Positions 18,901-26,942 of a stretch of DNA of 64,000 nt are shown one piece after another. The notes beneath the pieces are model-generated. The model ran no database searches. It was not told the DNA's origin and was given only the letters and a program-made list of their open reading frames with translations. Every line of letters begins with the position of its first letter. The first letter of the stretch is position 1. The position numbers were made by a program, and so were the translations under genes. Origin of the DNA: Streptosporangium amethystogenes (GTDB lineage: Bacteria; Actinomycetota; Actinomycetes; Streptosporangiales; Streptosporangiaceae); assembly GCF_000721075.1 (NCBI RefSeq), contig NZ_JOEQ01000023.1:108857-172856 (forward strand). The letters are read 5' to 3'.

Positions 18901-19810
18901 CGGCGGTGTCGCGGATCTCCCGCTCGCCGCTGAGGAAGACCAGGATGTCGCCGGGTCCCTCGGCGCACAGCTCGTCGACGGCGTTGCCGATCGCCTGGAT
19001 CTGGTCGTCGTCCTCGGCGATCGGCCGGTAACGCACCTCGACGGGGTAGGTCCGGCCGGAGACCTCCACGATCGGCGCGTCGCCGAAGTGCTTGGAGAAG
19101 CGCTCGGGGTCGATGGTCGCCGAGGTGATGATCACCTTCAGGTCGGGGCGGCGCGGCAGGAGTTGCTTGAGGTAGCCCAGGATGAAGTCGATGTTGAGGC
19201 TGCGCTCGTGCGCCTCGTCGATAATCAGCGTGTCGTACTGGTCGAGGTCGCGGTCGTTCTGCAGCTCGGCCAGCAGGATGCCGTCCGTCATGACCTTGAC
19301 GAGCGTGCCGTCGCTCACCTGGTCGGTGAAGCGCACCTTGTAGCCCACGGCGTCGCCGAGCGGGGTGTCGAGCTCCTCGGCGACGCGCTCGGCCACGGTA
19401 CGGGCGGCGATCCGGCGGGGCTGGGTGTGCCCGATCAGCCCCCTGACGCCCCGGCCGAGCTCCAGGCAGATCTTCGGCAGCTGGGTGGTCTTGCCCGAGC
19501 CGGTCTCGCCGGCGACGATCACGACCTGGTTGTCGCGGATCGCCTCCAGGATGTCGTCCTTGCGCTGGCTGACCGGCAGCGCCTCCGGATAGGTGACCGT
19601 GGGGACGCCGGCGCGACGCCGGGCGACCCGGCGCTCGGCCCGCTCGATGTCGGCGGCGATCTCGGCGGTGATCTTCTGCTGCGCGGCCCGGTTTCTGACC
19701 TTGCGGGCCCCGTCGAGCCTGCGTCGTAACCGCCGCTGGTCACGGAGCGTGAGCTCGGGCAGGCGGGTGTGCAGCTCGGAGAGCGGAGATGTCAAAGGAG
19801 GCGTTCCCAT
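15917..19810 (-). CDS. hrpA: ATP-dependent RNA helicase HrpA (DEAH box)
   Basis: A 1297-residue DEAH-box helicase, the usual length for HrpA. Walker A GETGSGKTT is at about 105, DEAH in IIDEAHERS at about 197, SAT in IITSATIDPERF, and the motif VI arginines in QRKGRCGR at about 400. The helicase core is followed by a ratchet/OB-type region and a long C-terminal DUF3418-like region. The ATG at 19810 gives MGTPPLTSP; upstream alternatives extend 39 implausible codons. It is thought to remodel RNA or rescue stalled ribosomes. It is monocistronic and convergent with the HxlR side. Confidence 0.93.
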   Translation of the reverse strand: MGTPPLTSPLSELHTRLPELTLRDQRRLRRRLDGARKVRNRAAQQKITAEIAADIERAERRVARRRAGVPTVTYPEALPVSQRKDDILEAIRDNQVVIVAGETGSGKTTQLPKICLELGRGVRGLIGHTQPRRIAARTVAERVAEELDTPLGDAVGYKVRFTDQVSDGTLVKVMTDGILLAELQNDRDLDQYDTLIIDEAHERSLNIDFILGYLKQLLPRRPDLKVIITSATIDPERFSKHFGDAPIVEVSGRTYPVEVRYRPIAEDDDQIQAIGNAVDELCAEGPGDILVFLSGEREIRDTAEALAKRKDAEILPLYARLSAAEQHKVFQRHTRRRVVLATNVAETSLTVPGIKYVVDPGFARISRYSHRTKVQRLPIEAISQASANQRKGRCGRVSDGICIRLYEEDDFVTRPEFTDPEILRTNLASVILQMTSIGLGDIGAFPFVEPPDQRQVRDGYDLLQELGAFDQGRQMTPLGRKLAGLPVDPRLARMVLEADHNGCVREVMVIASALSIQDPRERPADKQQAADDKHRRFADKESDFVSYLNLWNYLQEQQKELSSSAFRRLCKAEFLNYLRVREWQDVYGQLRQMSKTLGIALNSTPGDEQRIHISLLSGLLSHVGVKDIDKKTAEPGARRGANEPRRPMTEYVGARNARFAIFPGSALAKKQPLWVMSAELVETSRLWARVNAKIEPEWVEPLAAHLIKRTYSEPHWEKKQGSVMAYEKVTLYGVPIVAQRKVNYGRIDPELSRELFIRHALVEGDWETHHAFFAENRKLLEEVEELEERARRRDILVDDETLFDFYDQRVPADVVSGRHFDSWWKKARADQPDLLSFEKSMLISESAGDVSRRDYPDVWRQGGLRFPLTYQFEPGTDADGVTAHIPLALLNQVNVEGFDWQIPGLREELLTALIRSLPKNIRRNFVPAPNYAKKVLERAEPTQEPLLAVLERELLNLTGFQVTRENWQPDLVPDHLKITFRVIDGRKQKLAESKDLADLKRRLAPKLRQTLSKAADGLERTGLTGWTVGALPKTFEQRRMKAYPALADEGATVAVRMFETEAEQRRAMWEGTRRLLLLNTPSPAKWVLGRLGNQSKLALSRSPHAGAVALFDDCIACAADHLMNEYGGPVWEESAFTALRDKVRAELFDTTAEVVARVESILKVWHTVSTLLPESRSTPAIEDIRDQVANLVYPGFVTETGHKRLPDLLRYLKGAERRLEKVHEDAFRDGERMDKVHDIEDDYHELVEKLPPARRSDDDVRQIRWMIEELRVSYFAQTLGTPYSISDKRIRKAMEKL

Positions 19811-19953
19811 ACTGAAACCCAGGATACTTTCGGCCCGCGCCTGACGGCTCACGCGTGCCCTTCGAAGGCCCCCGTGTGAAGCCCCAACCGTCCATGCTGC
19901 CCGACCCGCCGCCTCCCCGCATCCCAATATCCGCCCCGCCGGAAAAGAGAACG

Positions 19954-20018
19954 GCTCCGCCGCCCCCGGTGGGGGCGGCGGAGCTTCGCAGGTCGGGCCC
20001 CGCGGGGGGCGGGGCCCG
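19954..20018 (-). terminator. Two tandem hairpins downstream of the GH6 gene
   Basis: Hairpin one pairs 19954-19967 with 19971-19984 (14 perfect GC-rich base pairs, 3-base loop). Hairpin two pairs 19994-20003 with 20009-20018 (10 base pairs, 5-base loop). Both lie just past the GH6 stop at 20030 and would end its transcript before hrpA. Confidence 0.65.
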
Positions 20019-20029
20019 GGATCAGCGGA

Positions 20030-22130
20030 CTACGGGAGCGCCGGGTAGGCGTTCTGCAGGAGCTGACGGAACTGGGCGGAGAACCACTGGCCGGAGATCG
20101 GCGCGTCGGCCAGGGCACCGCTCATGCTGTTGCCGTTGCGCGCGTTGCCGGTGTAGGTCGGGTCGCACATCCGGTCGAAGCCCTTGCCCTCGTTGTTCGG
20201 GATCTCCTTGCTGGAGCCGTCGGACTCACCCGGGGGCTTGATCCAGACGTAGGCGTCCAGACCGGCGGCGGGGCTGGCCTGCGGGCGCTCGCCCAGACCG
20301 GCACCGCTCTGGTTGCACCAGTTGCCGGCGTGGATCCGGCGGTCCACCCTCGACTCGTTGACGAAGGTGTTCACGACGGTGGAGGTGCTGGCAGCGGCCG
20401 GGCGGGCCGAGCCTCCCCAGCCGTTACGGGAGGTGTCGATCAGCATGCCGATGTTCGACTTGAAGCCCTTCTGGATGAGCGTGTTCCGGAAGCCCTGGGC
20501 GAAGGAGAGCTCGTCGACGTAGAAGTTCCAGTCGACCCAGCTGGACTGGCGGACGCTCTGGCCGTTGACCAGGGTGTTGATGGTGAAGTGCGGCTCCTTG
20601 AGAGCCGAGTAGTTGGCGGTGTTGGTGATGAAGCCGTCCACGCTGTCGAAGCCCTTGACGGTGCCGGAGACGGTGCTCGCGAACAGGTCGGCGGACGGGC
20701 CGAAGTTGGTGTCCCAGCCGAGCCAGCCGTGGTGACCGGCGTCGATGTAGGTGTAGACGTTGCTGATCGCGTGCAGCTTGTCCAGGGCGTAGCGGACGCC
20801 GTTGACGTAGGCGCCGCTGTCCTTGGCCTCCTGGCACTTGGCCAAGTTGAGGTTGGTGATCAGGTTGGGCAGCGAGTCGATCTCGACGATCGACACGATC
20901 CGCAGGGCCGCGTACTTGGGCTCGGCCATGATCGCGGCGATCGGGTCGATGTACTCGGTCTTGTAGCGGTTCAGGCCGTTCTCGGCGATGAGCAGCTCAC
21001 CGTTGGAGGCCAGCGCCGAGCAGTCCCGGTTGGGCAGGTTGTAGATGACGAACTGGATCGTCAGCGGCTTGCTGCCGTTGGCCGCGTCCTGGCGGAGCGC
21101 CTCGTCGAGGTGGGCGCGGAGGCCCATGGCCGAGGAGGAGCCGGCGATGGCGGCGATGCGGTCCAGCCACACACCGGTGGAGACGTTGGCGACCGCGCTG
21201 CCGCCCGGCTCGGCGGCGGCCTTGGCCGACCAGTCGGGGTTCACATAACCGGTGGCGTCGGCGTACGGGTTGTCGACGTGACCGACCGGCGGGTTGCCGT
21301 CGTCGTCGGCCTCGGTGGCGGTGACCGTGGCGCCGGTGTAGCCGCTGGCGGCGGCCGTGATGGTGGCGGTGCCGTTGGTCTGGTCTGCGTCCTGGGCCGC
21401 CGAGACCGTCACGTTCTGCGCCGTGTTCCAGTTGGCGGTGGTGAAGCTCAGCGTGGAGGGCGAGATGGTGATGTCGCTGTCACCGGTCTTGCTCAGGTTG
21501 ACCGTGACGCCGCCACTCGGTGCCTGGCTGAGCTTGAAGCCGACGGTCGCGGAGCCACCCTCGGGGACGCTGACGGAGGTCGGGGAGGCGACGATCGACG
21601 GGGTCGAGGTGCCGGCCACGGTGAAGGGGACCGCGGCGGTCTCGGTGGACAGCGCCGGGGAGGCGTTGTCGTACGCCTTGGCCTTGGCGGTGTGGGAGCC
21701 GGCCGCCAGGCCCGTGGCGGAGTAGGAATAGGGGGCGGTGGTGTCGGTGTCGACCAGCGCGTTGTCGACGTAGAACTCGACCTTGCTGACCGCGCCGTCG
21801 TCACTGGCGGTCGCCGTGAGCGGTACGGCGGCACCGCTCTGGTAGGAGGCGCCCGAGGCGGGGCTGGTCAGGCTGACCGTGGGCGGCTGGTTGCCGGGGG
21901 TGGTCCCGCCACAGGCCACACCGTTGATCGTGAAGGAGCTCGGCTTGGGGTTGGTACCGGACCAGCTGCCGTTGAAGCCGATGCTGGTGGAGGCGGCCTG
22001 GCCGCTCTGCGCCCAGGTGGCGCTCCAGCCCTGGGTGACCTTCTGGGTGGTCGTCGGGAAGCTGAACCCGAGGGTCCACCGTGGTCGCCGCCCGATTACG
22101 CCAGGCGTGGCGACGCGAATTGACTCTCAT
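20030..22130 (-). pseudogene. GH6 cellulase with CBM2 remnant; N-terminus deleted and frameshifted
   Basis: From the stop backwards this encodes a complete GH6 catalytic domain (about 21250-20030; YNLPNRDCSAL, IVEIDSLPN, GWDTNFGPS, LDAYVWIKPPGESDG). Before it come a Calx-beta-like domain, an Ig-like domain and the end of a CBM2 (WTLGFSFP to TSFTINGVACGG type sequence). The expected start, an ATG at 22130 with GGAG nine bases upstream, encodes MRVNSRRHAWRNRAATT, a typical signal-peptide beginning, but in a different frame. The hydrophobic core and first half of the CBM2 are missing. The CBM2 also lacks about 17 residues between ATWAQSGQ and GFNGSW. The catalytic frame has a TGA at 22127-22129 and no start before a GTG inside the CBM2. 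It is therefore a pseudogene, or the assembly has an error. Confidence 0.75.
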
Positions 22131-22154
22131 ACGTGATCATCTCCAGGACGATGG

Positions 22155-22168
22155 TGGGAGCGCTCCCA
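22155..22168. promoter_or_regulatory. CelR/CebR-type cellulose operator
   Basis: The perfect palindrome TGGGAGCGCTCCCA lies 25 bases upstream of the GH6 start. It is identical to the 14-base site bound by CelR of Thermobifida fusca and used by CebR of streptomycetes, which is released by cellobiose. It marks the gene as once part of the cellulose regulon. No CelR gene is recognisable in this window. Confidence 0.85.
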
Positions 22169-22417
22169 TAGTCCGGATGTTTCACCCGTGTGTACAGCTT
22201 GTTGCACGTTGGGGCCCCTGAATTAGGACCGCCCCGGCCCCTGACCTCACCGAACGGGTTTCTAACCCGATGAAAGTTTCAGAGCCCTGTTCACGACCGG
22301 TCCGGAATGGTGCGTGGATCTCCTTGCCCACCGCGACCGCCCGGACGGCGCCCCCGCCGCGTCGCCTCCGGTCTCCGTGGCCGGAAGGAGACCGTCCGGG
22401 CCGGTGCGCCGGCCTGC

Positions 22418-23230
22418 TCAGCCCGCGGGGCGGTCGCCGCGCTTGGCGCGCTGGATGAGCTCGTAGACATGGGCCCGGAGCTCGGCGAAACGGGGCAGGG
22501 AGCGGGTGGTGAGCTGGTCGCGATCGTCCGGCAGGTCGACGGCGACCTCTTCGAGCACGACCGTCGGCGAGTTGGACAGCACGATGACGCGCTGGCCGAG
22601 ATAGACCGACTCGTCGATGTCGTGGGTGACGAACAGCACGGTGACCCCGAGGCGCCGCCACAGAGTGCGGACGAGATCTTCGAGGTCGGCGCGGGTCTGC
22701 GCGTCGACGGCGGCGAAGGGTTCGTCCATCAGCAGGATGTGCGGCTCGTAGGCGACCGCACGGGCGATGGCCACCCGCTGCTGCATGCCGCCCGACAGCT
22801 GCCAGGGGTGGGCGTTGTGGACGTCGGCCAGGCCGACGGCCTCCAGCGCCTGTTCGACGAGCCGCCGGCGTTCGGCCTTGGGGACCTTCTTCTCCTTCAG
22901 CGGGAGTTCGACGTTCTGCCGCACGGTCATCCAGGGGAACAGGCTTCGGCCGTACTCCTGGAACACGACGGCCATTCCGCGGGGCGGGCCGGTCACCTTC
23001 TCGCCGTCGAGCACCACCTCGCCCGCGGTGCTGTTCAGCAGCCCGGCGACGCATCTCAGCAGGGTGGTCTTGCCCGCCCCGGAGGGCCCGACGATGCAGA
23101 CCAGCTCTCCGGGCGCGATGCTGAAGGTCAGGTTGCGGACCGCCTCGACACTGCGGCTCCCGCCGCTGTACACCTTGCGCAGGTCACGTACGTCGAGCAG
23201 CGCGGTGGCGCCGATGGGTGTGGTGGTCAT
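22418..23230 (-). CDS. ABC transporter ATPase (nitrate/sulfonate/taurine-type)
   Basis: A 270-residue ATPase with Walker A GPSGAGKTT (about 49-57), signature SGGMQQR, Walker B LLMDEPFAAVD, and VTHDIDE. The sequence type is that of SsuB/TauB/ThiZ proteins. It is the last gene of a four-gene operon, one base after the permease stop. With two different permeases and a single binding protein it forms an importer. Context next to an aromatic-ring-cleavage operon suggests an aromatic acid or related anion as substrate. Confidence 0.9.
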   Translation of the reverse strand: MTTTPIGATALLDVRDLRKVYSGGSRSVEAVRNLTFSIAPGELVCIVGPSGAGKTTLLRCVAGLLNSTAGEVVLDGEKVTGPPRGMAVVFQEYGRSLFPWMTVRQNVELPLKEKKVPKAERRRLVEQALEAVGLADVHNAHPWQLSGGMQQRVAIARAVAYEPHILLMDEPFAAVDAQTRADLEDLVRTLWRRLGVTVLFVTHDIDESVYLGQRVIVLSNSPTVVLEEVAVDLPDDRDQLTTRSLPRFAELRAHVYELIQRAKRGDRPAG

Positions 23231-23231
23231 G

Positions 23232-24017
23232 TCAGCCCTTTGTCCGTTGCGACATGCGCAGACCGGTGTACCAGCTCAGTGCCCGGCTCTCCACCGCCCG
23301 GAAGATCACCGAAAGGACGACGCCGATCAGTCCGAGCATGATGATCCCGGTCCACATCTGCGGGATCGCGAAGCTGCGCTGAAACTGGATGATGGTGAAC
23401 CCCACGCCGTTGCTCGCGGCGAACATCTCACTGATCACCATCAGGATGATGCCGATGGACAGTGCCTGCCGCGCTCCGGCGGCGATCTGCGGGCTCGCTC
23501 CCCGCAGCACCAGATGGACGAGCCTCGATCGGGGTCGCAGCCGGTAACAGCGGGCGGTGTCGCGCAGTACCTCGTCCAGGGCGCGCACTCCCTCCACCGT
23601 GTTCAGCAGCACCGGCCAGACACATCCGGAAACGATGACCAGCACCTTCATCTCGTTCCCGATACCGGCGAACAGCATCAGGATCGGTACGAGCACCGGT
23701 GCGGGGATCGCCCGGAAGAACTCCAGGACCGGCTCCACCAGGGCCCGCAGCGTCCGCCAGGACCCGATCTCGGTGCCCAGCCCCACCCCCAGCGCCACGG
23801 CCACCAGGTAGCCCACCAGCAGCCGCGCCAGGCTGGGCAGCACATCGGCGGTGAACCTGCCGGTGAACCAGGTCTCGCCGAACGTGCGAAGTATCTGCTC
23901 CAGCGGCGGCCAGAAGAAGTTCGTGCTGTCGGCCGTCGTCAGCCACCAGGTCGCGACCAGCAGCACCGGCAGAGCCGGTAGCAGCAGAATCCTCAGGCCC
24001 CTACCCGGATCCCTCAC
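23232..24017 (-). CDS. ABC transporter permease (SsuC-like), second copy
   Basis: A 261-residue permease with six predicted helices and the EAA-type loop (EVLRDTARCYRLRPRSRLVHLVLRGASPQIAAGARQAL near 150-190). The GTG at 24017 was chosen: GGAGGTG lies just upstream and the codon overlaps the upstream stop by one base (TAGTG). An ATG 11 codons earlier is less likely. It would form a heterodimeric channel with the preceding permease. Confidence 0.88.
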   Translation of the reverse strand: MRDPGRGLRILLLPALPVLLVATWWLTTADSTNFFWPPLEQILRTFGETWFTGRFTADVLPSLARLLVGYLVAVALGVGLGTEIGSWRTLRALVEPVLEFFRAIPAPVLVPILMLFAGIGNEMKVLVIVSGCVWPVLLNTVEGVRALDEVLRDTARCYRLRPRSRLVHLVLRGASPQIAAGARQALSIGIILMVISEMFAASNGVGFTIIQFQRSFAIPQMWTGIIMLGLIGVVLSVIFRAVESRALSWYTGLRMSQRTKG

Positions 24018-24820
24018 TACGGCACCTCCGTACGGATCGAGGGGTGCCAACGCAGCGACCGGCGTTCACCGGCGCGCGCGATCACGTTGACCACCACACC
24101 CACCAGACCGACCACGATGACCAGGGCGTACATCGACGCCACCGCACCCGAGGTCTGTGCCACCGCGATCTGCCTGCCGAGCCCGGGGGATCCGATGATC
24201 AGCTCACCGGTGATCTCCAGGATCAGTGCCACCGCGGCCCCCAGCCGGAACCCGGTCATCACGTACGGCAGCGCGGTCGGCCAGATCACCGTGCGGACCT
24301 GGGTCAGCGGACTGAACCGGTACGAGCGCGCGGTCTCCCGCGCGACCGGGTCCACGTCCCGCACCCCGTACAGAACCTGCACCAGCACCTGCCAGAAGGC
24401 GGCGTACACCACCAGCAGCAGCGTCGAGCGCATGTCCGTGCCGAACAGGAGCACGGCCAGCGGGATCAACGCCACCGAGGGGATCGGGCGCAGGAACTCG
24501 ATTGTCGAGGTCATCGCCGCCCGCAGCAGCGGGATGCCGCCGATCAGGATCCCGAGCACCACACCCGCCGCCATCGCGACCGAGAGGCCGATCGCCCAGC
24601 CGCGCAACGTCTCCAGCAGGGCCTGCCAGAATTCCGCCGTCCCGGCCTGCGCCGCCAACGCCGAGAGCATGTCACTGAACGGCGGCAGGAACCGCTCGTC
24701 CACCAGCCCGGCTCTGGGCACCAGTTCCAGGATCGCCACGAACCCTGCCAGACCGATCAGGCCCAGCAGCCAGACGGGCAACGGACGGCGGCGGCCCTCG
24801 TCCCGTCCCCGCATCGTCAC
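24017..24820 (-). CDS. ABC transporter permease (SsuC-like), first copy
   Basis: A 267-residue permease with a first helix at about 16-35 and a conserved EAA loop (DPVARETARSYRFSPLTQVRTVIWPTALPYVMTGFR). The GTG start overlaps the binding-protein stop by four bases (GTGA). Its sequence differs clearly from that of the second permease, so this is an old duplication and not a recent one. Confidence 0.88.
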   Translation of the reverse strand: MTMRGRDEGRRRPLPVWLLGLIGLAGFVAILELVPRAGLVDERFLPPFSDMLSALAAQAGTAEFWQALLETLRGWAIGLSVAMAAGVVLGILIGGIPLLRAAMTSTIEFLRPIPSVALIPLAVLLFGTDMRSTLLLVVYAAFWQVLVQVLYGVRDVDPVARETARSYRFSPLTQVRTVIWPTALPYVMTGFRLGAAVALILEITGELIIGSPGLGRQIAVAQTSGAVASMYALVIVVGLVGVVVNVIARAGERRSLRWHPSIRTEVP

Positions 24821-25788
24821 GGCAGCAGCTCGTTGACGTTCGGCGCGGTCTGGATGAGGCCGTCCTGCAGAGCGAGCTGGATCAACGTCTCCAGCGACTT
24901 GGTGTTGATCTCCGCGGGGAAGGTCGGGAGCGTGAGCGAGCCGGTCAGCGCCGAGTCAATCTTCGTGTACGTGAGCAGCACCTTGCGCGCGGCGTCAGGG
25001 TTGTCGGTGGCGTACTTCAGCGACTTCTGCATCGCGGCGGTGAAGCGCTTCACCAGGTCGGGCTTGGCGGTGGCGGTCTGCTCGGAGGTGAAGTACCCGG
25101 CGATGGTCAGCCCGGGAGCGGCGTCCACGTAGTTCGACGCGATCACGCGGTCGCCGTTCTTCAGCGCGGTCGCCAGGAACGGCTCGACGATCTGGACCGC
25201 GTCGACGTTTCCCGCCTCCAGGGCCGCGAGCATGTCCGGGAAGGCCAGCTCGACGAAGTTCACGTTCTTCGGGTCTCCGCCGGCGGCCCGGATCGAGGCC
25301 CGGACCGTGGTGTCGTTGATGTTGCCCAGCGTGTTGACCGCGACGCGCTTGCCGACCAGGTCGGCGGCCGACTTCAGCGGGCTGTCGGCCTTGACCACCA
25401 CCCCGCCGAAGTCCTTGCCCTGCTCCCCCGTCGACCCCGCGCCGGGTGCGACGACCTTGAGGGGAAGTCCCTTGGAACGGGCGATGACCAGCGAGGTCAG
25501 GTTGCTGAACCCGAACTCCACCTGACCGCTGACGACGGCGGGCACGATGGCGGCACCGCCCTGGGCGGGCGCGAGTTCCAGCTTCAGGCCTTCCTCCTCG
25601 AAGAAGCCCTGCTCCACGCCGAGGTAGATGGGGGCCACGTCGACGATGGGGATGACGCTGACCTTCACCGAGGTGGGGCCGGACGAAGCACCGGCGGCGG
25701 GTGCGCCCGACGGTCCCGCCTGCCCTCCCCCGCATGCCGCGAGGAACAGGACTGAGGCAGCTGCCATGGCTACACGGAATCTGATCAC
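24817..25788 (-). CDS. ABC transporter substrate-binding lipoprotein (NMT1/SsuA-like)
   Basis: A 323-residue lipoprotein. The GTG at 25788 with GGAG upstream gives IRFRVAMAAASVLFLAACGG, a signal peptide with a lipobox (LAAC). The mature part has the periplasmic-binding fold of the NMT1/THI5/SsuA group: VDVAPIYLGVEQGFFEEEGLKLEL, GGAAIVPAVVSGQVEFGFSN, GKRVAVNTLGN and VDAVQIVEPFLATAL. It is the first gene of the transporter operon and should set specificity. Members bind sulfonates, nitrate, pyrimidine precursors or phthalate-like acids. Aromatic uptake is inferred from the neighbours. Confidence 0.9.
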   Translation of the reverse strand: MIRFRVAMAAASVLFLAACGGGQAGPSGAPAAGASSGPTSVKVSVIPIVDVAPIYLGVEQGFFEEEGLKLELAPAQGGAAIVPAVVSGQVEFGFSNLTSLVIARSKGLPLKVVAPGAGSTGEQGKDFGGVVVKADSPLKSAADLVGKRVAVNTLGNINDTTVRASIRAAGGDPKNVNFVELAFPDMLAALEAGNVDAVQIVEPFLATALKNGDRVIASNYVDAAPGLTIAGYFTSEQTATAKPDLVKRFTAAMQKSLKYATDNPDAARKVLLTYTKIDSALTGSLTLPTFPAEINTKSLETLIQLALQDGLIQTAPNVNELLP

Positions 25789-25933
25789 GGTACTTCTCCA
25801 GGACGTCGGTGAAGTTGGGGGGAATTGACGTCGGCGCTCGTCGTGGTCGCGGGAGGCACGTCGGCTGGGCGAGTCTTCCCTCACCGTCCACCGGCGGGCG
25901 GCGACGCGGAAACCTCCGGACCCGTACGGGTTT

Positions 25934-25950
25934 CGGTAGCGGTGCTACCG
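25934..25950. repeat. Perfect inverted repeat in transporter leader
   Basis: CGGTAGC pairs with GCTACCG across a 3-base spacer, about 145 bases upstream of the binding-protein start. It could be an mRNA leader hairpin or an operator. Confidence 0.4.
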
Positions 25951-26035
25951 CACTGAGGGACGACAACCGACCGGCGGCTGCTCTCCCCGACCATAAGGCT
26001 GCTTTATGAGGACGACGCTATAAATCATGTACGCG

Positions 26036-26047
26036 ATTGTCAACGAT
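26036..26047. promoter_or_regulatory. Putative GntR site upstream of transporter operon
   Basis: ATTGTCAACGAT, an imperfect dyad around GTCAAC. It matches ATTGTCAACAAT at 31393 in 11 of 12 bases. It lies between the transporter operon and the gntR gene. Confidence 0.5.
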
Positions 26048-26158
26048 TTTTTCACCAAACGGCGAACCAAGCTTGTGAGCAGTTTGGGCGGACCTTCGTG
26101 CGGGCATGCCGAAGCGGGCCTGGACACCGAGAACAGGCCCGAGGGTGTACGCGGCGGA

Positions 26159-26827
26159 TCAGGCCTCGGCGAGCACCGCCACGTCGACGTCGGGGGTCTG
26201 GAATCGCGAGATCTGCGTGATCACGTCACGTAGGTGTGCCCGCATCGCGGCCTCGGCAGCGGCCGGGTCACCGGCGACGATGGCATCGACGATCTTCTCG
26301 TGCTGCCCGAGGGAGACGGTGGACCGCCCGGGTTGCAGCGACAGCCGGAACTGGTGACGGACGAGCTGGCCCTGCAGCCGGACGAGGATGTTGCGGACGG
26401 TCGACTGCCCCGCGATCTCCTGGATGAGCGCGTGCAGTGCGGCGTTGAGATCGGAGTAGGCCAGCGGGTCATGTGCCGCCACCCTTTCGCGCATCGCCTC
26501 TTTGATTCCGAGCAGTCTCTCGGCCTGTTCGGGCGTCACCCGCTCCGCCGCCTTCGCCGCCAGCAGGCCCTCCAGCACCATCCGCACCTCGGTGATCTCC
26601 ACCGCCTCGGCGGTGGAGATCATACGGACCCGCGCTCCCTTGTTGCGCTGCACCTCGACCAGGCCGTCGGCGACGAGTTCACGCAGCGCCTGCCGCACGG
26701 TGGACCGGCTGACCTGGTAGAAGTCACACAGCTCGGATTCGATGAGGCGCTGCCCTGCGGCGAACTGCCCGGTCAGCACCGAGCGGCGGATCTTCGCGAC
26801 CAGATCTTGGAGATCGTCCGCTCCCAT
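26159..26827 (-). CDS. GntR family regulator, FCD (FadR/VanR-like) subfamily
   Basis: A 222-residue regulator with a winged helix (about 5-72; IRRSVLTGQFAAGQRLIESELCDFYQVSRSTVRQALRELVADGLV) and an all-helical FCD effector domain (about 80-215) whose metal-binding residues include D and H in the LNAALHALIQ and LGQHEKIVDAI segments. The ATG at 26827 follows GGAGGAAGG, so the ATG 12 codons upstream is rejected. It lies between the transporter and ring-cleavage operons, all on one strand. FCD regulators usually respond to a pathway carboxylate. Shared GTCAAC motifs suggest it controls both operons and itself. Confidence 0.9.
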   Translation of the reverse strand: MGADDLQDLVAKIRRSVLTGQFAAGQRLIESELCDFYQVSRSTVRQALRELVADGLVEVQRNKGARVRMISTAEAVEITEVRMVLEGLLAAKAAERVTPEQAERLLGIKEAMRERVAAHDPLAYSDLNAALHALIQEIAGQSTVRNILVRLQGQLVRHQFRLSLQPGRSTVSLGQHEKIVDAIVAGDPAAAEAAMRAHLRDVITQISRFQTPDVDVAVLAEA

Positions 26828-26870
26828 GACCTTCCTCCCATTTCGGTCACCGTAGGGCGGCAACTGAAGG

Positions 26871-26882
26871 CGTCAACATTAT
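26871..26882. promoter_or_regulatory. Putative GntR site upstream of gntR
   Basis: CGTCAACATTAT shares the GTCAAC core and the right half of the motif at 31393. It sits 44 bases before the gntR ATG, consistent with autoregulation. The left half is degenerate. Confidence 0.4.
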
Positions 26883-26942
26883 AGGTTCCGAAGCCGGCGA
26901 CATGATCTGTACGCCCTCGGCCCTCCGGGAATGCCGGGCGCA

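Larger units (their letters stand above)
25789..26158. other. Promoter region of the transporter operon
   Basis: This 370-base stretch has no gene. It holds the inverted repeat CGGTAGC-GGT-GCTACCG (25934-25950), the palindrome CCCGTACGGG just before it (25921-25930), and the motif ATTGTCAACGAT at 26036 in a more AT-rich area that probably contains the promoter. Confidence 0.5.

Noticed and set aside
15801..18968. Very long open frame overlapping hrpA in another frame on the same strand
   Set aside because: The product is an Arg/Pro/Gly-rich low-complexity chain typical of out-of-frame reading in 70 percent GC DNA, and it lies wholly over the well-supported hrpA.
18209..19729. 506-codon rightward frame opposite hrpA
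   Set aside because: It is a reverse-strand shadow of hrpA with biased composition and no ribosome site or recognisable domain.
20330..22123. 597-codon rightward frame opposite the GH6 gene
   Set aside because: Val/Gly/Arg-rich shadow; the opposite strand has clear GH6, Ig and CBM2 similarity.
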